Notes: generated by a model not told the origin, from the letters alone. 64,000 nucleotides of DNA from JAHFPN01 sp963765745 (GCA_963765745.1 CAVXXM010000003.1:434001-498000), one strand, 5' to 3'. Shown: positions 37,813 to 46,047, counted from the stretch's first letter. A program made the numbers and translations.

Positions 37813-38872
37813 TCACCGGCGCGCGATCTTCTCGGCGGCGCGCGGGGCGAAATAGGTGAGGATGGCGTCGGCACCGGCGCGCTTGCAGGCGATCAGGCTC
37901 TCCATCATGGCCTTGTCGCCGTCGATCCAGCCGTTCTGCGCCGCGGCTTCGATCATCGAATACTCGCCCGACACCTGATACACGAGCGTCGGCATGCCGA
38001 AAGCTTCCTTCACGCGCCACAAAATATCGAGATAGGGCAGGCCGGGCTTGACCATCAGCATGTCGGCGCCTTCCTCGATGTCGAGCATGGCCTCGCGCAG
38101 CGCCTCGTCGCCATTGGCGAAATCCATCTGATAGGTGCGCTTGTCGCCGACCAATGTCGTATTGGTGCCGACCGCGTCGCGGAATGGACCGTAAAAGGCC
38201 GAGGCGTATTTCGCCGTGTAGGCCAGGATCTGCACGTCGAGGTGGCCGGCGGCATCCAAGCCCTTGCGGATGGCGCCGACGCGGCCGTCCATCATGTCGG
38301 AGGGCGCCACCACGTCGCAGCCGGCGTCCGCCAGCACGCGCGCTTGCTCCACCAGCACGGCCACGGTTTCGTCGTTCAGAATCTTTCCGTCCTCAAGCAG
38401 GCCGTCATGGCCGTGGCTCGTATAGGGATCGAGCGCCACGTCGGCGGCGAGCCCCAGATCGGGGAACTCGCGCTTGATCGCGGTGAGCGCGCGGCAGACG
38501 AGATTGTCCGGGTTCAGCGCCTCGCTGCCGCGCTCGTCGCGCTGCTTCGGGTCGGTATTGGGGAACAGCATGAGCGCGGGAATTTTCAGCTTCATCGCCC
38601 GCTCGGCGACGCGCACGATCTCGTCGACGCTGTAGCGCTCGACGCCGGGCATCGAGGCGACCGGCTCGCGCCGCTTCTCGCCCTCGCACACGAACAGCGG
38701 CCAGAGCAGATCGTCGACAGTGAGCACGTTCTCGGCCACCAGCCGGCGCGACCATTCGGCCTTGCGGTTGCGGCGCGGGCGAATGGCGAGATCGAGACGG
38801 TTTCTGGCGGCGCGGTCGGTCGACCGGACGCAAGCGTTCGATGGGGCGGGCTTTGCCGGTGATGGGCGGCAT
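37813..38872 (-). CDS. hemB: Delta-aminolevulinic acid dehydratase HemB (frameshifted near the start)
   Basis: Porphobilinogen synthase in heme synthesis, about 353 residues. Translation starts MPPITGKARPIERLR at 38872. One extra base near 38820 shifts to RAARNRLDLAIRPRRNRKAE and WSRRLVAENVLTVDDLLWPL. Active-site lysines appear in ILAYTAKYASAFYGPFRDA and MLMVKPGLPYLDILW. DVALDPYTSHGHDG lacks the zinc cysteine triad, indicating the Mg2+-type enzyme. A GTG at 38739 could give a shorter product, but the longer N-terminus is the family norm. Confidence 0.93.
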
Positions 38873-38936
38873 CTGGCTTCCTAGGGTTCCGGACGGCGCA
38901 ATCTAGCGCCGAAGCCGGGGCGAAAGGAAGTATTGT

Positions 38937-39548
38937 TCAACGATCGGTAAACGCCAGCTTGGCGCCGAGCGCGGCGAATGCGCCGGCGAAGGTACGGCGC
39001 ATCCACATCAATACCCGCGGACGCGAGATGACGTGGTCGCGAATCGAAGCGGCGAACAGCCCGTAGCCGACGAAAACCACGAAGGTCATCAGCATGAAAA
39101 CGACGCTCAACTCCAGCATGCGTGAAAGCGGGCTCAACTCGCCCGCACTCACGAACTGCGGCAGGAATGCCAGAAAGAAAATCGACAGCTTCGGATTGAG
39201 GATGTTGATCAATATGGCCGTCACGGTTACCTGAACGGCCGAACGGGTGCCGATCTGCTTCTCGACCCGCAGTGCGCCACGCTCGCGCAGCGTGTTCCAA
39301 GCCATATACAGAAGATAGGCGACGCCCAGATATTTGAAGATCTGGAAGGCGAGCGCGCTGGTGTGCAGAAGCGCCGCCACGCCCATGATCGCGGCCGCCA
39401 TGTGCGGAACGATGCCGAGCGTGCAGCCGAACGCGGCCACGATACTGGCGCGCGACCCGCGCGCGAGCCCCGCCGCCAACGTGTAGAGAACGCCGGTGCC
39501 GGGTGAGACGATGACGATGAACGAAGTGACCAGGAATTCGACGCTCAC
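38937..39548 (-). CDS. LysE/RhtB-family amino-acid exporter
   Basis: Inner-membrane exporter of 203 residues with six predicted helices. It starts SVEFLVTSFIVIVSPGTGVL; the SPGTG (P-G-P/T) segment is the family signature. FGCTLGIVPHMAAAIMGVAA and ILINILNPKLSIFFLAFLPQ (conserved NPK) follow. The start is GTG 39548, about 7 bp after AGGAGAG; a TTG two codons upstream is less well spaced. Likely exports amino acids or homoserine lactones; substrate unknown. Confidence 0.88.
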   Translation of the reverse strand: MSVEFLVTSFIVIVSPGTGVLYTLAAGLARGSRASIVAAFGCTLGIVPHMAAAIMGVAALLHTSALAFQIFKYLGVAYLLYMAWNTLRERGALRVEKQIGTRSAVQVTVTAILINILNPKLSIFFLAFLPQFVSAGELSPLSRMLELSVVFMLMTFVVFVGYGLFAASIRDHVISRPRVLMWMRRTFAGAFAALGAKLAFTDR

Positions 39549-39634
39549 GGCCAAACTCTCCTATCGCAAGCATCAAGCTTGCGGACGTGGCAATTTAACG
39601 CCGAAGATTGGCAGAGGCGAGCGGGCTATTGTCC

Positions 39635-39725
39635 TGTCATGGCCGGGCTTGTCCCGGCCATCCCGATTAGCGTAGCACGGCCTTGCCTTCCTAAGCGGGA
39701 TCACCGGGACAAGCCCGGTGATGAC
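39635..39725. repeat. Double-hairpin repeat, copy 1
   Basis: Element starting TGTCATGGCCGGGCTTG and ending with a second hairpin (arms TCACCGGG / CCCGGTGA around ACAAG) then TGAC. Spacer between the hairpins includes CCTTCCTAAGCGGGATC, shared almost exactly with the copy at 46048-46134. It lies directly upstream of the acyl-CoA dehydrogenase gene. Confidence 0.85.
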
Positions 39726-39743
39726 GGGGATCGAGGGACGCGC

Positions 39744-40883
39744 ATGGATTTCGAGCTTTCCGAGGAACAACGGGCGATCCGCGACACCGCGCGGCAGTTC
39801 GCGCAGGACGAAATGGCGCCCCATGCGCGCCAATGGGACGAGGAGCACATCTTCCCGGTCGATTGCATGCGCAAGGCTGCGGCGCTCGGCTTCGGCGGCC
39901 TCTATGTGCGCGAGGACGTCGGCGGGGCGGAGCTGACGCGGCTCGACGCGGCGCTGGTGTTCGAGGAGCTGGCGCAGGGCTGCACCTCGACCGCGGCCTA
40001 TATCTCGATCCACAACATGGCGGCCTGGATGATCGACGGCTTCGGCTCGGATGTGCAGCGCAAGAAGTGGCTGCCCGATCTCGCCTCGATGAAGAAGTTC
40101 GCGAGCTACTGCCTGACCGAGCCGGACGCGGGCTCCGACGCGGCTTCGCTGCGCACGCGCGCGGTGCGCGATGGCGAGCACTACGTGCTGAACGGCACCA
40201 AGGCGTTCATCTCGGGCGCGGGGGTCGCGGATATTTACGTCTGCATGGTGCGCACCGGCGGCGAGGGGCCCAAGGGCATTTCCTGTTTCGTGGTCGAGAA
40301 GGGCACGCCGGGGCTGTCGTTCGGCGCGCAGGAGAAGAAGCTCGGCTGGCACTCGCAGCCGACCGCGATGGTCGTTTTCGAGAATTGCCGCGTGCCGGCG
40401 GGAAACTGCATCGGCGGCGAGGGCATCGGCTTCAAGATCGCGATGAGTGGCCTCGACGGCGGCAGGTTGAACATCGCGGCCTGCTCGCTGGGCGGCGCGC
40501 AGTTCTGCCTCGACCGCGCGATTAAATACATGCGCGAGCGCAAACAATTCGGCGCGCGGCTGGCGGATTTCCAGGCGCTGCGTTTTCGCGTGGCGGATTT
40601 CGCGACCGAGTTGGAGGCGGCGCGGCTCTTGTTATGGCGTGCTGCCGTGGCGGTGGGAAACAAGGAGCCGAACGCTACGCGGCTCGCCGCCATGGCCAAG
40701 CGCTACGCCACCGATGTCGGCTTCGAGGTGGTCAACGGCGCGCTGCAGATTCACGGCGGCTACGGCTATCTGCGCGACCACCCGATCGAGCGCGTGCTGC
40801 GCGACGTGCGGGTGCACCAGATTCTGGAGGGCACCAACGAGATCATGCGGGTGATCGTGAGCCGCGATTTGTTGGGGAATTGA
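39744..40883 (+). CDS. Acyl-CoA dehydrogenase, probable isobutyryl-CoA type
   Basis: FAD enzyme of 379 residues oxidising acyl-CoA to enoyl-CoA. It begins MDFELSEEQRAIRDTARQFA. YCLTEPDAGSDAASL and VFENCRVPAGNCIGGEGIGF are the middle-domain signatures. GGYGYLRDHPIERVLRDVRV and QILEGTNEIMRVIVSRDLL form the C-terminal signature, with the catalytic glutamate in LEGTNE. Downstream lie 3-hydroxyisobutyryl-CoA hydrolase and 3-hydroxyisobutyrate dehydrogenase genes, so isobutyryl-CoA dehydrogenase of valine breakdown is the best guess. Intact. Confidence 0.9.
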   Translation: MDFELSEEQRAIRDTARQFAQDEMAPHARQWDEEHIFPVDCMRKAAALGFGGLYVREDVGGAELTRLDAALVFEELAQGCTSTAAYISIHNMAAWMIDGFGSDVQRKKWLPDLASMKKFASYCLTEPDAGSDAASLRTRAVRDGEHYVLNGTKAFISGAGVADIYVCMVRTGGEGPKGISCFVVEKGTPGLSFGAQEKKLGWHSQPTAMVVFENCRVPAGNCIGGEGIGFKIAMSGLDGGRLNIAACSLGGAQFCLDRAIKYMRERKQFGARLADFQALRFRVADFATELEAARLLLWRAAVAVGNKEPNATRLAAMAKRYATDVGFEVVNGALQIHGGYGYLRDHPIERVLRDVRVHQILEGTNEIMRVIVSRDLLGN

Positions 40884-40900
40884 GATGGTGTTCTCTCGCC

Positions 40901-40980
40901 CCTCATGCGCGGGCTTGACCCGCGCATCCAGTCCGCAGTTCCGCTGCATGGATCGCCGGGTCAAGCCCGGCGATGAGGGA
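40901..40980. repeat. Double-hairpin repeat, variant copy
   Basis: Two hairpins facing each other: arms ATGCGCGGG / CCCGCGCAT (about 40905-40927) and ATCGCCGGG / CCCGGCGAT (about 40952-40974), bounded by CTCAT and ATGAG. It shares the CGGGCTTG-type loop design of the other copies but has a different spacer. It separates the dehydrogenase and hydrolase genes. Confidence 0.8.
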
Positions 40981-41005
40981 TAAAGGAAAGACTTTTCGAC
41001 GTATC

Positions 41006-42061
41006 ATGAGTGCTCAATCTGAAATCCTGTTCGAGCGGCGCGGCGCGGCCGGCATCGTCACGCTGAACCGGCCGCCGGCGCTGAATGCGCTGTCGTTCGC
41101 CATGGTGCTGGCGCTGCGCGATCGGCTCGCGCAATGGGCGGCGGATACGAACGTCAGCCGCGTCGTGATCCAGGCCGCGGGCGGGCGGGCGTTTTGCGCC
41201 GGCGGCGACATCCGCGCGATCTTTGATTTGCACAAGGCCGGGCGCACCGAGGAGGTCATCGATTTCTGGCGCAAGGAATATCCGCTGAACGCCGCGATCA
41301 AGCATTACCCGAAGCCTTATGTCGCGCTGGTGGATGGCCTCGTCATGGGCGGCGGCGTAGGGATCTCGATGCACGGTTCGCACCGGGTCGCGGGCGATCG
41401 ATTTTCGTTCGCCATGCCCGAGGTCGGCATCGGCTTTTTCCCCGACGTGGGCGCGACCTATCTGTTGCCGCGGCTGCCGGGGAAGACGGGGACGTATCTC
41501 GCGCTAACCGGAAACCGCATCGGTGCCGCGGACGCGGTGGCGCTCGGCGTCGCCACCCATCGCGTGGCGTCGGCGCGGTTTCCTGAACTTCTGGAGGCGC
41601 TGTGCCAAAGCGGCGACATCGGAACAACGCTCGATGCCTTCGTGGGCGAGCCGGACCCAGTGCCGCTCGCGCTGCGGCGCGCGCTCATTGATCGCGCGTT
41701 CGCCGGCGCCACTGTCGAAGCCATCCTCGCGGTACTCGACAAAGAAGGGGCGGGATCAGGCGAGGACGCCGCCTTCGCCCGCGATCAGGCGGCCGTAATC
41801 CGGACCAAATGCCCACTCAGCCTCAAGCTCGCGTTGGAACAGATGAAGCGCGGGCCGGGCCTCGATTTCAACGAGGCCATGCGCACGGAATTCCGCATCG
41901 TCAGCCGCGTCGCGCATGGCACCAATTTCTATGAAGGCATTCGCGCGGCGGTGCTCGACAAAGACAACGCGCCGCGCTGGAATCCCCCCAGCCTCGCCGA
42001 GGTAAGCGAGGCGATGGTGGCGGCGCATTTTGCCCCGCTCGCCGAGGAGCTGCCGCTATGA
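41006..42061 (+). CDS. Enoyl-CoA hydratase/isomerase family, probable 3-hydroxyisobutyryl-CoA hydrolase
   Basis: Crotonase-fold enzyme of 351 residues, the HIBCH length rather than about 260 for simple hydratases. It has AGIVTLNRPPALNALSFAMV, RAFCAGGDIRAIFDL, the oxyanion helix GLVMGGGVGISMHGSHRVA and the catalytic-glutamate segment FAMPEVGIGFFPDVGATYLL. The C-terminal KCPLSLKLALEQMKRG also fits HIBCH. It would release 3-hydroxyisobutyrate from its CoA ester in valine catabolism, followed by the dehydrogenase two genes later. An upstream ATG at 40973 overlaps the repeat and is disfavoured. Confidence 0.9.
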   Translation: MSAQSEILFERRGAAGIVTLNRPPALNALSFAMVLALRDRLAQWAADTNVSRVVIQAAGGRAFCAGGDIRAIFDLHKAGRTEEVIDFWRKEYPLNAAIKHYPKPYVALVDGLVMGGGVGISMHGSHRVAGDRFSFAMPEVGIGFFPDVGATYLLPRLPGKTGTYLALTGNRIGAADAVALGVATHRVASARFPELLEALCQSGDIGTTLDAFVGEPDPVPLALRRALIDRAFAGATVEAILAVLDKEGAGSGEDAAFARDQAAVIRTKCPLSLKLALEQMKRGPGLDFNEAMRTEFRIVSRVAHGTNFYEGIRAAVLDKDNAPRWNPPSLAEVSEAMVAAHFAPLAEELPL

Positions 42062-42486
42062 GCCTGCAAGATCCGGCGGACGACGCGATCGGCCCGGAGA
42101 ACGTCAGGGTCGGCATCTGGCAGCAGCGGCTCGTGCTGTTCCAGCGCATCGCCGGCGGCTTCATGATGTTCAAGGGCCTGGTGCAATGGGGCGCGCTGCT
42201 CGGCGTCGGCGCCGGGGCGGGGGCGCGGTTCCTGGATTTTCCGCTCGATGCGCAAGTCGCCACCGTGTTTTTTGGCATCGTCGATATTATCGCCGGCGTC
42301 GGCTTGTGGCTCGGCTCGACCTGGGGCGGCGTGCTGTGGTTGATCGCGGCGGCGCTGCAGATCGTCGCCGGAATGGGCTTCGTGCAATTGTCCGGGTTCC
42401 TGGTGCTGCTCACGCTGCTCGAGATACTGATGCTCGCGGTCTATGTGATCGCGCGCTTCATGGCGCATCACGAGGAAGTACGCTGA
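42058..42486 (+). CDS. Small multi-pass membrane protein (DUF6163-like)
   Basis: Protein of 142 residues with three to four membrane helices (FMMFKGLVQWGALLGVGAGA, VATVFFGIVDIIAGVGLWLG, GVLWLIAAALQIVAGMGFVQ, VLLTLLEILMLAVYVIARFM). It overlaps the hydrolase stop by 4 bp (ATGA) and lies 22 bp before the dehydrogenase gene, so it is embedded in the valine cluster. I believe it belongs to DUF6163 but cannot confirm that. Function unknown. Confidence 0.7.
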   Translation: MSLQDPADDAIGPENVRVGIWQQRLVLFQRIAGGFMMFKGLVQWGALLGVGAGAGARFLDFPLDAQVATVFFGIVDIIAGVGLWLGSTWGGVLWLIAAALQIVAGMGFVQLSGFLVLLTLLEILMLAVYVIARFMAHHEEVR

Positions 42487-42508
42487 AGAAAATGCAGGGG
42501 AGAAAATA

Positions 42509-43396
42509 ATGGCGCGCATCGGATTCATCGGGCTCGGCAACATGGGCACGCCCATGGCGCTGAACCTCATCAAGGCGGGCCACGCGCTGACCGGCTTCGA
42601 CGTTTTTCCAAAAGGAATGGAAGCGGTGAAGTCCGCCGGCGGCAAGGCGGGCGCGAGTGCCGCGGCGATCGCGGGCGATTGCGAGATCGTCGTCACCATG
42701 CTGCCTTCCGGGAAAGAAGTGCGCGAGGTCTATCTCGGTCCCGACGGCATCGTCGGCAAGGCCAAGCCGGGAACGCTGTTCATCGATTGCTCCACCATCG
42801 ACGTCGAAACCGCGCGCGCGGTGGCCAAGGTGGCCGAGGCGAAGGGCCTGCCGATGCTCGATGCGCCGGTGTCCGGCGGCGTCGGCGGCGCGCAAGGCGG
42901 AACGCTTACGTTCATGGTCGGCGGCAGCGACGCCGCGTTCGCGAAGGCCGCGGCCATATTCGCCGCCATGGGCAAGACCATCGTTCATGCGGGCGGGGCC
43001 GGCGCCGGACAGGCGGCGAAAATCTGCAACAACATGATTCTCGGCATCTCGATGATCGCGGTGAGCGAAGCGTTCGTGCTGGCCGAGAAGCTCGGCCTCG
43101 ACAAGCAGAAGCTGTTCGACATTTCCTCGAAATCCTCGGGCCAGTGCTGGTCGATGACGAGCTATTGCCCGGTGCCCGGTCCGGTTCCCGCGTCGCCGGC
43201 CAATCGCGACTATCAGGCCGGCTTCACCGCGGCGATGATGCTGAAGGATCTCAAGCTCGCGCAGGACGCCGCGCGCGCCTCCAGCGCCACGACTCCGCTG
43301 GGGCGGGAAGCGGCCGCGCTTTATGGCAAATACGTAGAGTCGGGCGAGGGCGGAAAAGATTTTTCCGGCATTATTCGATTCTTGCGCGGCGGCTGA
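42509..43396 (+). CDS. mmsB: 3-hydroxyisobutyrate dehydrogenase MmsB
   Basis: Oxidises 3-hydroxyisobutyrate to methylmalonate semialdehyde in valine degradation. It is 295 residues with NAD motif IGFIGLGNMGTPMALNLIKA, FIDCSTIDVETARAVAKVA, DAPVSGGVGGAQGGTLTFMV and the catalytic lysine in AGAGQAAKICNNMILGISM. Long SSKSSGQCWSMTSYCPVPGP is a marker of the true 3-hydroxyisobutyrate subgroup. Intact, last in the cluster. Confidence 0.95.
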   Translation: MARIGFIGLGNMGTPMALNLIKAGHALTGFDVFPKGMEAVKSAGGKAGASAAAIAGDCEIVVTMLPSGKEVREVYLGPDGIVGKAKPGTLFIDCSTIDVETARAVAKVAEAKGLPMLDAPVSGGVGGAQGGTLTFMVGGSDAAFAKAAAIFAAMGKTIVHAGGAGAGQAAKICNNMILGISMIAVSEAFVLAEKLGLDKQKLFDISSKSSGQCWSMTSYCPVPGPVPASPANRDYQAGFTAAMMLKDLKLAQDAARASSATTPLGREAAALYGKYVESGEGGKDFSGIIRFLRGG

Positions 43397-43559
43397 CCCG
43401 GCGGCGTGGCTTCGTTTCGTTGGTCAACGCAATATGAATCTCGTTGGTGATAAAGGATTCACTTAGCAATTTAAGCCTTCTTTTCCGCGCGTTGGGTAGA
43501 ACACGCCTCGGGGAAGGCAGACCGGCATAAAAATCGCCGGCCAAATCAAGAGGCGTCAA

Positions 43560-44081
43560 ATGAAGAATCTTGCGCGTGTGGCGGTGGAACCCGCCGAGCG
43601 AACCGAGCGTTCGGAAGAGCCGCAGATCAAGCCGCTCTATCTCGAAGCGCTCACGCTGGTCGAGCGGCTGCATCGCCGGTTGCTCGATGTGATCAAGGAC
43701 GAATTCGACCGCCGCAACCGCTCGGACATCAACAGCGTCCAGGCGCTCTTGCTGTACAATATCAACGGCAGCGAACTGACGGCCGGCGAGCTGCGCACGC
43801 GCGGCTATTATCTCGGCTCGAACGTTTCCTACAACCTGAAAAAGCTGGTCGAGATGGGCTATCTGCATCACGCGCGGTCGCGGATCGACCGCCGCTCGGT
43901 GCGCATCAGTCTGACCGAGAAGGGCCAGGAGGTTCACGACATCGTCGAGAATCTCTACAAGAAGCACGTCCAGACCGTGGAGCAGGTCGGCGGCATCGGC
44001 GCCCCGGAGCTGCAGGTGCTGAACAAGGCGCTGCAGCGGCTCGAACGCTTCTGGACCGACCAGATCCTCTATCGGCTCTGA
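43560..44081 (+). CDS. ldtR: MarR-family regulator LdtR
   Basis: Winged-helix regulator of 173 residues with LVERLHRRLLDVIKDEFDRR, INSVQALLLYNINGSELTAG, ELRTRGYYLGSNVSYNLKKL (recognition helix) and HHARSRIDRRSVRISLTEKG (wing). This matches LdtR, which in Liberibacter controls the L,D-transpeptidase gene ldtP. An L,D-transpeptidase lies 2.1 kb downstream here. The last 97 bp are duplicated at 44521-44628. A terminator follows 33 bp after the stop. Confidence 0.9.
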   Translation: MKNLARVAVEPAERTERSEEPQIKPLYLEALTLVERLHRRLLDVIKDEFDRRNRSDINSVQALLLYNINGSELTAGELRTRGYYLGSNVSYNLKKLVEMGYLHHARSRIDRRSVRISLTEKGQEVHDIVENLYKKHVQTVEQVGGIGAPELQVLNKALQRLERFWTDQILYRL

Positions 44082-44114
44082 TTTCCGGCTAGAGCGCTAC
44101 GTTTCAAACCGTCA

Positions 44115-44145
44115 TCGCCGGGCTTCTGCCCGGCGATTTCGTTTA
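44115..44145 (+). terminator. Terminator after ldtR
   Basis: Nine-bp stem TCGCCGGGC / GCCCGGCGA with TTCT loop and following TTTCGTTT. The core also resembles half of the double-hairpin repeats in this window, so a repeat may have been adopted as terminator. Confidence 0.75.
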
Positions 44146-44175
44146 TGGGGAGCCGTCATGGCGCCGGAAGCAAGC

Positions 44176-44430
44176 TCAGCTTCGATAGAATGCGAACAAA
44201 CCATAGGCGATCAAATATGCAGGCAGGTAATTGACCGTGAAGATGAATGCCACGCCGAAATAGTCATGCTTCCGAATGCACTCGCGTACGCTCAACCCGG
44301 GCATGACAAAAACAATGAATGCGATCACCAGCGGGACCATGATCATCGTCGCGAACGCGGCCACGATGCCGCTGCCGGATTCATCGTTGAGGAACCTGCG
44401 TGCAAGATGCCGAGATTTCTCTCTGCTCAT
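44176..44430 (-). CDS. Small hypothetical membrane protein
   Basis: Protein of 84 residues with two hydrophobic helices (GIVAAFATMIMVPLVIAFIV and FTVNYLPAYLIAYGLFAF) after a basic N-terminus (MSREKSRHLARRFLNDES). No family recognised. GC content is lower than in neighbouring genes (for example CCGAAATAGTCATGC), hinting at foreign or relaxed sequence. It lies between ldtR and the ldtR tail remnant, on the opposite strand. Confidence 0.5.
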   Translation of the reverse strand: MSREKSRHLARRFLNDESGSGIVAAFATMIMVPLVIAFIVFVMPGLSVRECIRKHDYFGVAFIFTVNYLPAYLIAYGLFAFYRS

Positions 44431-44520
44431 TCGGCAATGCCTTCCGAATCATCTGGCACCTTTAGAATACCACCGGTTGCCCGAGGCCGATCTGCATGGA
44501 ATTGAGGGACAAGATCGGTT

Positions 44521-44628
44521 GGACCGTGGAGCCGGTTGGCGGCATCGGGGAGCGAACTGCAGGTGCTGAACAAGGCGCTGCAGCGGCTCGAGCGCTTCTG
44601 GACCGGCCAGATTCTCTACCGGCTCTAA
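44521..44628 (+). pseudogene. Duplicated 3' tail of ldtR
   Basis: Aligns with the last ~100 bp of ldtR: both contain a CCGTGGAGC-GGT-GGCGGCATCG start, then ACTGCAGGTGCTGAACAAGG, CGCTGCAGCGGCTCGA and CGCTTCTGGACCG. The second half translates ELQVLNKALQRLERFW then TGQILYRL and a TAA stop (TGA in ldtR). The first part is out of frame by one base and nothing of the DNA-binding domain is present. Differences are mostly third-position, so the source may be a diverged paralogue rather than a very recent copy. Confidence 0.85.
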
Positions 44629-44650
44629 GCGTTCGCGCTCGGAGTTCAGC

Positions 44651-44690
44651 AAGGCCCCGGTGCTCTCTCTCCCGGGGCCTTTGCATTTTT
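44651..44690 (+). terminator. Terminator behind the ldtR remnant
   Basis: Ten-bp stem AAGGCCCCGG / CCGGGGCCTT with an 11-base pyrimidine-rich loop, followed by TGCATTTTT. A complete terminator after a gene remnant suggests a whole gene once ended here. Confidence 0.8.
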
Positions 44691-44736
44691 GCAGACGTCA
44701 TGCCTGGGACAAGCCTGGCAACGACGATCGATACAC

Positions 44737-45018
44737 TCACGCCTTCTTCCGCTTCTCCGCCGGCAGCTTCGCCGCCTTGCGCAGCGCGGCATTGATGCGG
44801 CTCTGCCAGCCGCTGCCGGTGCGGCGGTAGTGCGCGACCACGTCGGCGTCGAGTCGCAGGCTCACCGGTCGCTTCCGGTCGGGCAAGGGCGGGCGGCCGC
44901 GCCGAACAAGGCGCGTGCCCTCGTAGAGATCGGCACGCCTGAAAAATTCGTCGGTCAGTTCGGGCGCGTCGTCCGGATCAACCCAGGAACGTGCGCCAGC
45001 GGCTTTCTTCTTTCGCAT
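44737..45018 (-). CDS. brnA: BrnA-family antitoxin
   Basis: DNA-binding antitoxin of 93 residues. The C-terminal ribbon-helix-helix segment KRPVSLRLDADVVAHYRRTG then SGWQSRINAALRKAAKL is the BrnA hallmark. The N-terminal part (SWVDPDDAPELTDEFFRRAD) would wrap the toxin. The gene follows the toxin and overlaps its 3' end by 41 bp, the standard brnT-brnA order. Likely autorepresses the pair. Confidence 0.92.
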   Translation of the reverse strand: MRKKKAAGARSWVDPDDAPELTDEFFRRADLYEGTRLVRRGRPPLPDRKRPVSLRLDADVVAHYRRTGSGWQSRINAALRKAAKLPAEKRKKA

Positions 45019-45250
45019 GTGCGTGCCTCATCGATATAATGCGCCGTGCGTCATCGCGCGGCGTCCAGGTCAGCACCACCATTCGGCCCTTCAGCCATCC
45101 GGCCGTGATGAAACGCGGCTCCCGATAATCCCTGCGTTCGTCCCGGATCGTCGCGTGCCGGCCGGCAAATACGTTGATGGCGTCTTCGAAATCGAGTCCG
45201 CGTTCACGCAAAGTGATGGCGTGCTTCGCAGGGTCGAAGGTGATGCGCAT
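44978..45250 (-). CDS. brnT: BrnT-family ribonuclease toxin
   Basis: RelE-fold RNase toxin of 90 residues: ITFDPAKHAITLRERGLDFE, VFAGRHATIRDERRDYREPR, then GRMVVLTWTPRDDARRIISM and RHAHAKEESRWRTFLG. The D-P-x-K-x-x-x-N/T-x-x-x-x-G-x-x-F-E-x-A pattern and the terminal R-x-I-S-x-R segment are typical of BrnT, which cleaves mRNA under stress. It starts about 50 bp from the modular repeat copy 2. Confidence 0.92.
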   Translation of the reverse strand: MRITFDPAKHAITLRERGLDFEDAINVFAGRHATIRDERRDYREPRFITAGWLKGRMVVLTWTPRDDARRIISMRHAHAKEESRWRTFLG

Positions 45251-45302
45251 CCGGAATTAGTGTATATACAAAAAAGCCCAGGCGCAAGGGGAATTGGCGA
45301 GA

Positions 45303-45473
45303 CTGTCATTCCGGGGCGCGGGCCACCGATCTCGGGTTTACCCGAGATCGGCAATTTGTAGTGCCCAAGTCGGCTAGAGCCGACTTGGGTTGCCCGCGAG
45401 CCCGGAATCCATATTCGCTGACCGTGGTTATGGATTCCGGGCCTGCTCGCTTCGCTCGCATCCCGGAATGACC
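45303..45473. repeat. Modular palindromic repeat, copy 2 (rearranged)
   Basis: Same outer ends as copy 1 but inner order C-B-A. Module C is at 45328-45349, B at 45364-45389 (one mismatch in its centre), A at 45401-45441. The C-B block with its joining sequence is the reverse complement of copy 1, while the loop of module A reads in the same direction as in copy 1. Confidence 0.9.
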
Positions 45474-45476
45474 GAT

Positions 45477-46047
45477 AGAGTCGCATAGAGCGCGAACGTG
45501 CATACCAAATATTCCAACGATTCCTTCGCACTAGGAATTTCTTCAACTTTCTTTATCCACACTCTCTCGGGCGCGCATATATTCGGGCCGTCTCGGTCCA
45601 AAGAAGGGGCGCGTCGCGACGCGAACCGACGTGCGGACCGGGAGCGGTGGCCGGCCGATGCCTTTCGCAAGGCGTCCCCCGGCGGCCCAAGCCGCTTGGT
45701 CCCGGCGCGCCGACCGCGCGTCACTGGACCCCACTGACGGCAGCGTACGGCGTGGTCAGGTCGCGCAGGCGCTGTTTGGGTCCGCGAGCGGAGGATAGCA
45801 ACGCGCCGGAGCGAGACTCTGGCCGGTAAGTCCTCCGGGGGCCAGGCGGAGCAAGCCTCAAACACCGCGCGCGGGGCGCCGGGCGACCGGCGGAGCCTGC
45901 GAAACATCCTCGGCATTGCCTCGTCGCCGCGAGGCGCCGAGGCCGCGGGGTCCGTCATGACCCCGGCGTCCCGCGCCGCCCTTCAGGGGCGGCAAAACGG
46001 GTGGCGTACCCATAGCTCGGGGCGCGGAAGCGCTCGCGGGAATACAC
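45477..46047. other. Gene-free, GC-rich, hairpin-rich stretch
   Basis: No convincing gene. An 79-codon frame at 45498-45737 has a Rhizobiales-like start but arginine/proline-rich filler composition. From about 45770 to 46000 the DNA is dense in self-complementary segments, for example CGGGGTC / GACCCCGG (about 45937-45965) and GCCGCCC / GGGGCGGC (about 45976-45995). It may be a structured RNA, a degenerate repeat or leader for the L,D-transpeptidase. It does not match tmRNA, RNase P or SRP RNA landmarks that I know. Confidence 0.35.

Noticed and set aside
45498..45737. A 79-codon gene in the structured stretch
   Set aside because: Only the first ~20 residues look protein-like; the rest is R/P-rich and no ribosome site is evident. 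Kept only as part of the gene-free region.
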